Positions 20,847 to 28,641 of a DNA stretch of 28,641 nt are shown one piece after another (the stretch's first letter is position 1; every line of letters begins with the position of its first letter). The notes beneath the pieces are model-generated. The model was not told the DNA's origin. It searched no databases and saw only the letters and a program-made list of their open reading frames with translations. The translations under genes were made by a program, and so were the position numbers. Source of the DNA: Bondarzewia mesenterica (Eukaryota > Basidiomycota > Agaricomycetes > Russulales > Bondarzewiaceae). The DNA lies in contig SGPL01000429.1 of NCBI GenBank assembly GCA_004802705.1, positions 1 to 28,641 on the forward strand, read 5' to 3'.

Positions 20847-21505
20847 CACGGCGAGCGACAGCTGAACGGCGCATGTTGATCAGAGATATTGGACTAGCTC
20901 CTAGACGGCCTGAGCGGCGAATAAGGACCGCGTTCGCGGTTCTTGACAATGATAGCTGGGCTGTGAGAAATTCACAGAAATCCCGACCGATCGTTGGAAA
21001 TTAGCAGCAAAATGAAAGCAACTACTCTCCTTCCCAGATTCATCATCAGTGCGTGGATTTCACATGAGCTTGTAGTGGAGAGCAGACGCAGGAGTATGCA
21101 ACGTATTTTCTTCCAAGGTTATATTGGAAAACCACTGTCTTTCACAAGTCTCTCACAGCCTCCCACGATAAGAATAGTTCCGAATCACGGGTTACGGAGT
21201 CTATTTCTGACACTTGTCAGGCTCAGAGCGCTCACGCATAAGTGCCAACATTTTTTGTGCCGTGTCTCACGCGCACGTCTCGTTCTCTGCGACGCATATT
21301 ACTCTTGCAGCATCGACATCCTGAAATTGGTGCATTGTATGATTTCAGGCCTCAGCTCCACAGCTGGTACAGTGCCATACAGTGTTCTTTTAAATCTTCA
21401 GCATCCGGATATCCACTTGGATCCCCGGTCATGACCGACACAGTCTGTAAAGACCTGTCCAATTGTCAATTTGCTCTGCTGGTTCCTGGCTGGTTCCTAC
21501 ATATC

Positions 21506-21762
21506 TCATGACCTATCCTTCGCCAACATCGGTATGCAGTCTCTCTTATGAAATGGAGTTGTCCGACCAGTTCCAACATCATCTACACCATCGTTAGTTC
21601 TCAAGGTGAGTGTGACAGAAATCGAGTCGACATAAGAACCATTCACGTTGTGTCCGAGTCCACAATACTGGCTTTCGTACCCGCTGAGGCTACCGATGAA
21701 ATCGCTGGATGAGACGAAACGACCCTGGTGGTTGAAGGCACGTAGAGAGTAGGCCTTTACGG
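21506..21762 (-). other. Candidate exon of an unknown secreted-type protein
   Basis: Downstream of an acceptor-like TTCACAG, the - strand frame stays open for about 85 codons to TGA at 21506-21508. It reads KAYSLRAFNHQGRFVSSSDF, SLSGYESQYCGLGHNVNGSY and VDSISVTLTLRTNDGVDDVG. The residue mix (Gly, Ser, aromatic, paired Cys, no low complexity) is that of an extracellular beta domain. An ATG at 22164-22166 followed by CRTLLLAAVC could be a signal peptide for the same gene, but I could not connect the two in phase. Confidence 0.35.
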
Positions 21763-24700
21763 CTGTGAAGATGAATGGCTCAGGTACTTACGTGCGATCT
21801 CTCCCACCAGAGCATATGGCAACTAGAAACACATGCGATAGGCACATTGTTCACTGCGTCGTTCGATCACAGTCGAGCTCGTCCGTTGGCCGATAGTGCG
21901 CATATATGCGTGCCCTCGTTCGCACAAGGGTATGCAAGGTAGCTCACAGAGTGAGAGTCAGACGCACCTGCCGATATTCATAGAAGGTACGTGTTGACCT
22001 AGCCACGGTTGTCGAACGACGCTGTAGACTCTGACTTCCGTTCCTGCTTATCTCCAGTGGCACGACAACTGAAGACTTGTACCATTCAATGTTTCCTGAC
22101 CCTGCGCGGACGTGGGTTCTGGTGAGCTGCGACAGACTGCAGCCAACAGAAGAGTCCGGCACTGCATTTTCACTGTGTTGTGCTCTGGATCGAGTATTCA
22201 AGAGAAGATGCCGAAAGGTTCGTGGGGGGTCCTTTTGAAGCCTATATTCTGACTAACAGTCGCACTTGTAGTCTCAGAAACAATGTTCACCTATCTCCTC
22301 GGCTCGTCGATGTTTGCCGTAAATGAAGGACGTGTTCAAGTCCCTCGTGTTACTCCACCGCCCTTGCAGTCCTGCATTCGAAATCCATCCAGTTCCTGAA
22401 TTGGGCACCGATGCCGACAAGGTTCTCTGCGGAAAACTCCGGAGAAGTAGGCCCAGGGAGGATTTCAGCGTCAGGGGCGCGGATGGATGCAGAGTGCACG
22501 GAAGAACGCGCATATAATGAAAGTAAGTGGGATCTTTATCAAAATGATCATGCTGATACGTTCTTGCGTTACGAGATAATCTCCCGCCGGCAGCCATACG
22601 TTGAATTATTATGTCCTCGAGTACGTGAGTACGTGCTTGCTTCGTACTCCTGCTTTGCTGAATTTTCAAACCTTCACCGTCAGAGCCGCGTGAGGTTTTC
22701 AAGTTCTTGGCTACTGTTAAAGGAAGCTGGGGATCGACGTTTTGGTGCTCATCCTCGCTTCTACCCAATTCTTCATCTCCCACTCTTCCGAATGATCGTG
22801 GGACCCATTCTCCGCAATCTTATGCTGTTTCACCATCTATTTGTATATGATGGATGTCTAAGCAAGTCTCAGATTCCCCATAATATCCCGCAACATAGAT
22901 CCCCGCGTCCGCGGCCTTTGTACAGAGCATCTTCGGGCCCATTTGTCTTGCGAACTATGAATTTCCCCAAAGAATTCCAATGCATCAATGATCGACGTCC
23001 TCAGTAAGTCATTGAGAGATTTCTCTCTCATTACGGATGACAAACTATGGTTATCTGATGCAGGCGAGTGAAAAACTCCATCTCTCGATATTTGGAGAAA
23101 GCCTTATGGCCGCGCTACTGCTCGGGGATAGGCTTTGTTGCGCACTAGGGGTATCAAAGTTTGCGGCATAGGTTCAAGCTCTCCTCTAGACGACACGATA
23201 CTCACATAATCAAAATCAGTGTCCTGTCCTTTCCATTTGACAGAAGTTGCATAGTGCGTCCTGGTATTGGTACGGCTGGTGTGACCAGTAATCCACCGAA
23301 CTAAAAAATTATCAAAGTCCACAGGCCCGACAACACAACATGCCCCTATGTCGGGCATCCTGCAGCTGTCTCGTTTCCACGCCTTCTTCTTCCCGTCCTT
23401 TTCTGTCGACCTACAAACGCTGTAGCTAATCTGCGAGTTCGCCGTGCTCCCATACAGCTATCACAAGGTGCATCTGCGGCAGATAAGTCCGATTTTTCGA
23501 GGTGTTGCGGCCCGTGTTCCTTCGGTGTGTGTTCTGCGATAATTAAATTGTGCATCAGCTGCTCGCTGTGAGGCAGACTCATGGCAAAATTGTCTCATGA
23601 TCCATGCAGGTCTATCTCCTGTTGTTCGATCCTCGGCGTGTCCGCGTCGTGTTGCAGAGGCTCCCTGCCCATTCTTATTTTGAGCCAAGGTCAAACGCCG
23701 AAAGGACAAATGCGGTCTCCGTTGNTTTAAGAGGTTGTTCCAATGTATGTATGCCAGATGACCATGTGCGCCTGAGGAGATTACTGACAATGGTAAACCA
23801 CGTGCGTGAGCTACAGCATGGGCACCGCGAAGGTTGATATCGCGGAGAGTCAACGCCGGAAATGAAAGCTGGAGACCTATCTCTGGCGCGTATTTGCATG
23901 GAGGTCCGAAACTGATGATCAAGGGATCGACAAACGGCTCAAGGTCAGAAGATCAGTCAAGGCGTGCGTGTGTACATTTCTTGCCCGAATTCTCTGTAGT
24001 GGCCACCCGAAATCAGGCCCATGTCTCCGGCATGCTTGACATGCTTGACACTCTGGACTGTTCACAGTTTTGCAATGCCCACGAAGTTGCCAGGTCCGTG
24101 GCTGGTGGGCACGACTCCCTCCCTAATAAACATCTCATCACCAACATATTTTTGGAACTAGCATCTTTCCCGACTCTCCACACTCATCGGATATTAGTTT
24201 ACGTGTTTCTACCTATCGGTGCTGAAAGACTTGAGTAACAGCCGCATTTTCAGCGCTCCCATCCTTTTGGTGCCATCTCAGGCGGGAACTTACGGTCGAC
24301 GACCGGCGGTATTTTGACAGCGCCACGGCCTTGCCTGCCAAATTCGCTCTGGGAGAGCAAGTCTCAGATGAGCTCTCCTCGCTCTATCCTCCAATGAGGA
24401 TCTTCTGCTCTAGCGCTGCAAAGACAAATCGAGATTATAGATGTGACTCTTCCGCCTTATGTTCTCTTCCCCGAGCGCGCATCCTGTGAGTGCAGACGAT
24501 GTTTCAAAATATTGCCACTGATAACTCGAACGGGCTACGGCTATTCGGTAATGAACGATCCTCAGCGGAAGGAAAGGGGGTGTAAACGAACGATAAGTTG
24601 CATGCGTTGCTCACATGATCCCAATACTTATCGTGCGTACGTCTAGGGACTCTATGCGCAGTGCCTTGAGCGGCAGCTCGCGCGAGTTGAGGTGAGGTTG

Positions 24701-27121
24701 CCACCATGAACGAGGGTGAGAAGGCGTCAAGACCAGGCCCTTTCGGTGCGTGCTAATGTTTGCCGTGCGTTTATTCCCAGTTCAGTGCCGCACAACCTTC
24801 TACGACCATGTCGCTTCTCGCGCGCTGGTTCCATCTCTCACGCAATCACACAACATACATACACACTGCCGACTTGGTCCACTCACTTCACGCACGGCGT
24901 GATGGTGCCTTTTAGAAACTCCACCACGTGCCCGCACTAGTATGCGCGTCCTGGGAAGGATCCGACTTTTCCCAGATTTTGTCTTTCCCCCTCTCCACGC
25001 CAAAAACTTCCATTGGAACCCGCGCTTGCTTTCGCTCGGCATCGTCCCCGCATCTTGAGCTATCACCGGAAGCGCCGCGCACTTATCTGGCCGTGATAAG
25101 TGGTAAAGTTTGCTTTTCTCTGTGCTGTGCCACGTGCCCCAATGGAACGCTCCTTCCTCCATGTCCAACTGATGGCAAATATGAGGATATGTGTTCCATT
25201 TCGCGTTCCGCGACCAGGCGATGGCGACCATCGGATTTACATTGTTTTCTCGCTAGTGGCTGGTGCGCATCCCGGGCCGGTCCTGGGTCAAGTCTCGGCG
25301 AAACACTACGCAATGGTCGCCCCAATTTTCGCCCTGTTGCGATAGTTGGCGCGGGGATTTGCTCGATTAACACAATCGCAGAACCTCGTCTGCGTGCTCA
25401 ACGAACCCACACTGGCTATCCTAGTATGGTATGAATGACGACAGTGGCCTCGCGCACCTTCTTCACGATCGTTCTCTTCCCATCGAACAGGACGACAGAT
25501 GATAATCCAGATGTGCACGATGGCTTCGATGAGTCGACTCGCGCGATAGGGTGGAGGGGGTTCTTTCGGAAGGACGGACGCGTTGTCCCGCACTGAACAT
25601 GGACAGGAACGTAAGTGTGCACCCGTACTTTCATATCATTCGCAGACGCGTACTCGATGATATCAAATACAGCCGACGTCGACGCGTATTGCCGGAGATC
25701 GCAGGCGATCATGATCATTCCTGAATTTTTTGTGGGCCCTTCCATTCCTGAGTACCCGACGAATGAGGGATCAGGGTAAAGATTCAGATTGGACACGGCG
25801 CGCGGCGGGTCCCCGCTCGTCCGCGTCGTGCGTTCGTAGGCACCTCGCACACGCCAGGACCCCCTCCCCCCCGCGCACGCAAGCTTCCGAGCATTCACTC
25901 ATGCTTACTTTCCCCACACTTCGCACTGGAAGCCACACCGAATCTTCACATGATTCCAGAATCGCCTGTCGCATGCATCGTGGTCCCATTCCCCCACCCT
26001 CAGATCTTCCGGCGTCGAAACTACGCCTGTATTGTATCCACCAGCTCCAACGGTCTAGGCGGTCACGCGCACGTACAGTACATACCGCCTGTGGACGCTG
26101 TAGAGTGTTTAACAGAGCAGGCCTCGCGGTGGCTGCGAAGTCAAGTAAGAACGCTTCTACGGACACTTTCCCGTCCATTTTGGCTCGGGTGGAAGATGGG
26201 ATCGAAACGCGCGAAGCACGCTTTGTGGGACCTCCACACACGCATGCGGAGTGTCTTCCCGCTCATTCACTTTTCATGGTGCGGATGGACAAATGGGGCG
26301 CTTTATTTGTTTTTCTTCGAGCGCAAAGTACGGAAAGGAAAGGGAAAAGTATCTGGACGCGAATGTACACAGTAAGCAATCCCTCTGCGCCCTCCATCAT
26401 CCAGCGAAAATCGCAAGTTCACATCCTCCGACTCCGGAGGGTCCCCTCTCCACGCTCCTCGCTCGCCCGTCCGTCCGACGCGCTGACCCCAAACGTATCG
26501 ACCGGACAACGTCGACGCGCAATCGCGACACAAAACGCAACCCGTCCGCGTCCTCCTCCCCCCTTTCACACACGGGCCCCAGGTCGAGACCCTCTCGACC
26601 GGACCGGAACACTCTCACGAATCGCATGCCAGTTCCCCGTCCCGGATGCCGGACGCGGGCCCTCGTTTTTGTCTTTTCTTTTCCCGATGAAAAAGGTACC
26701 CGCAGGGTCATGCGGATGTCGATCCGGTATCATTAAGGACTTGGAACCTGAATTTAAGGTCAGGGTTTATCTCGTCCCATCCCTGCGCGGTCGTGCTGTG
26801 GTTTCAGAGGACGGAGGCGGTTCGGTTTTCTTTGGTCCATTATTTCCAGTCGTTACGCGTCAGTGAGTGAGTGAGTGGTTTTTGTTCTTCCGCGCGCCCG
26901 CACGAAAAATTGTGCGGGCCACGTCGAGTCCTTTGGACTATCGTACGGCATTTCGATGGGATGGATTTGCCACGTCCGACGTCCTGAACGTTGAATATGT
27001 AGAATTCCGAAGCTGAGGTCCTGACAAGCGAACGATCGCGAAGTTTTTTTTGGGGGGGAGGTGTGAATTCCGCAAGTCCAAAGTCCCATTTTTTTTTTCC
27101 TCGCATTCCATCCAGCTGCCC
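24701..27121. other. GC-rich region, no supported gene
   Basis: CpG-rich sequence with long overlapping open frames on both strands, as expected from high GC. The longest (25730-26866, +, 378 codons) translates to Arg/Pro/Ser-rich sequence without motifs. The most protein-like piece is - strand at about 25725-25600 (MIMIACDLRQYASTSAVFDI, then IEYASANDMKVRVH), which may be an exon of an unknown gene. A short GTGA repeat lies at 26861-26875. Confidence 0.35.
26896..26919. repeat. Perfect 8-bp inverted repeat (hairpin)
   Basis: GCCCGCAC at 26896-26903 and GTGCGGGC at 26912-26919 are separated by an A/T-rich 8-nt loop. The function is unknown. Confidence 0.6.
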
Positions 27122-27735
27122 ACCATGACTCATTCCTCGACCTCGGGAGTCTGAAACCGAATCGAAACGACCGTTTCGAGCGTCCCGGATCCCAATGCCC
27201 ACCAGCCAGCGCCGACTTGGCGATCGGAGCGGGCGGTTCGATTGTACCGCGTGCGCGTGCGCAGAGGCTCCTTTGGTGTGATGATGGATCGTCTCAGTCG
27301 AATGCTCGAGGGGAGGGGGGTCACACGAACGCTCGCATGACTGGCAACCAGCAACGCCGACACCTTTCCCCCGTCTTGGAATCCAGCCAAACCCCTGCCT
27401 CTCCTCCCTCCCCCATTCCAGCTCTTTTTCGTTTTTTTCGAGGAGTCGAGCCGGTCCGGGACTGAGCATTGAGCGCTTTTCCTTGCAATTGGTTTCCGTT
27501 TCTTTGATTTTTTTTTTACGTGGACGAAGGGCGATCGTCATCTCGCCTGGTGGATGATACGAGCTAGACGAGGGGTGGCTGGTGATAGCCCACAGTCCAC
27601 AGCCCACAGCCCACGTTGCGTGTCGTTCACCGCAATCGCGCGGTTTTGAGTGTCGCTGCTTCGTGTCGTAGGGTACGTCCGTGTGGGCGGGCATGTATAT
27701 GTTGTATATTGTATATTGTACGATGCGCTCGAGCC
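27122..27735. repeat. Tandem repeat, copy 1 (~614 bp)
   Basis: It begins CCATGACTCATTCCTCGACC, passes through TTTCGAGCG, GTTTCTTTGATTT, TACGTGGACGAA and TGTCGCTGCTTCGTGT, and ends near CATGTATATGTTGTAT and GCGCTCGAGCC. The same landmarks occur in the same order in the next copy, offset by 614 bp at the left end and about 557 bp at the right, so indels separate the copies. It lies in the 3' flank of the SDR gene. Confidence 0.8.
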
Positions 27736-28277
27736 ACGATGACTCGTTCCTCTTCCTCGAATCCTCGGGGGTCGGAAACCGAGTCGAAAACCTGTTTCGA
27801 GCGACCCGGATCTCAATGTCAATGTCCAGCAGCGCCGTCTTGGCGGTCGGATGCTCGAGTGCTCAGGCAGGTGGGGGTCACGAACACGAACACTCTTGTG
27901 ACCAGCGACGCCAACCACTTTCCTGTCTTCGAATTCGGCCGGACCCTGCTCCCTCTCCTCGCCCCCTCCAGCTCCTGTTCGTTCGTTTGGAGTTGAGCAG
28001 AGTCGGTCTGGAACTGAGTGCTGAGTGCTGAGCGCTTTTTTTTTTTGGGTTCTGTTTCTTTGATTTGTTTTACGTGGACGAATGGCGATCATCATCTCGT
28101 CTAGTGAGTGATACCAGGCGATATCTACTTGGTATCTAGACGAGAGGTGGCTGTTGAGTCCACAGTCCACACTGCGTGTCATTCATCGCAGTGGATGTGA
28201 TTTGGATTGTCGCTGCTTCGTGTGGTAGGGTACATCCATGTGGATGGGCATGTATATATTGTACAACGCGCTCGAGG
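27736..28277. repeat. Tandem repeat, copy 2 (~542 bp)
   Basis: Direct copy of the preceding unit: ATGACTCGTTCCTC at 27739, GTTTCTTTGATTT at 28054, TACGTGGACGAA at about 28071, TGTCGCTGCT at 28209, CATGTATATATTGTAC at 28249, ending GCGCTCGAGGC. Overall similarity is roughly three quarters by eye. Frames translated from the two copies begin alike (MPAHTDVPYDTKQR and [14 protein letters not shown]) but then shift relative to each other, which argues against coding. Confidence 0.8.
28096..28144. repeat. Nested inverted repeat in copy 2
   Basis: Outer arms CTCGTCTA (28096-28103) and TAGACGAG (28137-28144), inner arms GATACCA (28110-28116) and TGGTATC (28130-28136). Copy 1 has only a short imperfect version near 27541-27577, so the long palindrome arose in, or was kept only by, copy 2. 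Confidence 0.6.
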
Positions 28278-28381
28278 CTAAGAAACTGTGGGACATGAGG
28301 AACACTGCCTGCGCGTTTGAGATTCTTTCTTCTTTCTTCTGACCTTCTTCAATATCTTCGAGGCCCGGTTCGGGTGCGCGA

Positions 28382-28641
28382 TCAGCGTCCCATCCATCCC
28401 TTTTGTGACATTCAACAGAAAGAAAAAGAAAAAAAAAAAAGAGGGGGGGATCAGTCACGAACGCACGAGAGGAAAGAGGGGGAGGAGGGCTCACGCCGTC
28501 GACGACGAGGAGCTCACCGCAGACGTATTGGCTGGCGGGGCTGGCGAGGAAGACGACGGGGCCCGCAAAGTCGGCGGGGGTGCCCCAGCGCCCCGCGGGG
28601 ATGCGTTCTGTGATCTGGCGCAGGCGGACCGGGTCCGCGAG
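28382..28641 (-). CDS. Short-chain dehydrogenase/reductase, C-terminal two exons (KduD-like)
   Basis: SDR enzymes are NAD(P)-dependent oxidoreductases. The exon 28641-28495 gives [20 protein letters not shown], then [19 protein letters not shown], the characteristic C-terminal block following the cofactor-binding core. An intron at 28494-28400 (donor GTGAGC, pyrimidine-rich tract, acceptor AAAAG) joins in phase 0 to a tiny last exon, 28399-28382, encoding GWMGR and TGA. The GRWG and VDGGWMGR signatures resemble 2-deoxy-D-gluconate 3-dehydrogenase-type SDRs, but the substrate is a guess. The Rossmann motif and the catalytic Tyr-Lys lie beyond the right edge. Confidence 0.88.

Larger units (their letters stand above)
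20761..24700. other. Gene-poor region without recognised genes
   Basis: About 3.9 kb with mixed composition. Apart from the candidate exon at 21506-21762, the open frames are short, overlap on both strands and show no family motifs. A cysteine-containing - strand frame at 23104-23358 (PDIGACCVVGPVDFDNF) and one near 23870-23750 (LTLRDINLRGAHAVAHARG) look mildly protein-like but cannot be assigned. One N lies at 23725. The region could hold decayed genes or long regulatory DNA. Confidence 0.35.

Noticed and set aside
22411..23007. 198-codon + strand open frame
   Set aside because: It overlaps a 169-codon frame on the other strand, and neither translation shows family motifs or splice-supported extensions.
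25730..26866. 378-codon + strand open frame, the longest in the window
   Set aside because: GC-rich DNA with open frames on both strands; the translation is Arg/Pro/Ser-rich without domain motifs, and other frames are equally open.
1..28641. CRISPR arrays, bacterial operons, prophage or defence islands
   Set aside because: The window is eukaryotic, with spliced genes throughout, and no regularly spaced short repeats are seen.

Overview
The window is genomic DNA from a basidiomycete fungus, most likely a wood- or litter-decaying agaricomycete. The genes are packed with introns of about 50-110 nt that use canonical fungal splice sites. The gene set also fits a saprotroph: two glutathionyl-hydroquinone reductases, a macrophage-activating-glycoprotein-like surface protein, and the remains of an AA9 lytic polysaccharide monooxygenase with a CBM1-like tail. 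Scattered N bases and two single-base homopolymer insertions inside otherwise clean reading frames suggest draft-quality sequence in places.

Left part (1-4285). An FCP1-type RNA polymerase II CTD phosphatase runs leftward off the edge (- strand, 8 exons traced). Next come an APH/choline-kinase-like protein (-) that lacks its N-lobe and the arginine/serine-rich C-terminal half of an SRRM1-like splicing factor (+) that lacks its N-terminal part. Both broken genes meet head to head at about 3433-3508. This looks like a rearrangement or assembly junction.

Centre-left (4286-7652). A TATA box leads into a damaged AA9 LPMO gene. Its first and last thirds read on the + strand, but the middle third, carrying the second copper-histidine motif, reads on the - strand. 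A decayed CBM1-like tail and two families of short tandem repeats follow.

Centre (7653-18517). An ING-family PHD-finger gene (+, 6 exons) is followed by glutathionyl-hydroquinone reductase A (-), an OPT/YSL-type oligopeptide transporter (-, 8 exons) and glutathionyl-hydroquinone reductase B (+, 9 exons). The two reductases are paralogues with largely conserved intron positions. Copy A keeps the CPWA active-site motif, while copy B reads CQFS.

Right part (18518-28641). A secreted, probably GPI-anchored MAG-like glycoprotein gene (-, 8 exons) contains a hexanucleotide repeat encoding (SP)n. About 6.4 kb with no gene I can recognise follows, then two diverged tandem repeats of about 0.6 kb. Finally, the last two exons of a short-chain dehydrogenase/reductase (-) enter from the right edge.

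No tRNA, rRNA, CRISPR or complete transposable element was recognised. The genes do not form one obvious pathway. The reductases, the LPMO remnant and the surface glycoprotein fit lignocellulose growth, while FCP1, SRRM1-like and ING are transcription, splicing and chromatin housekeeping genes.
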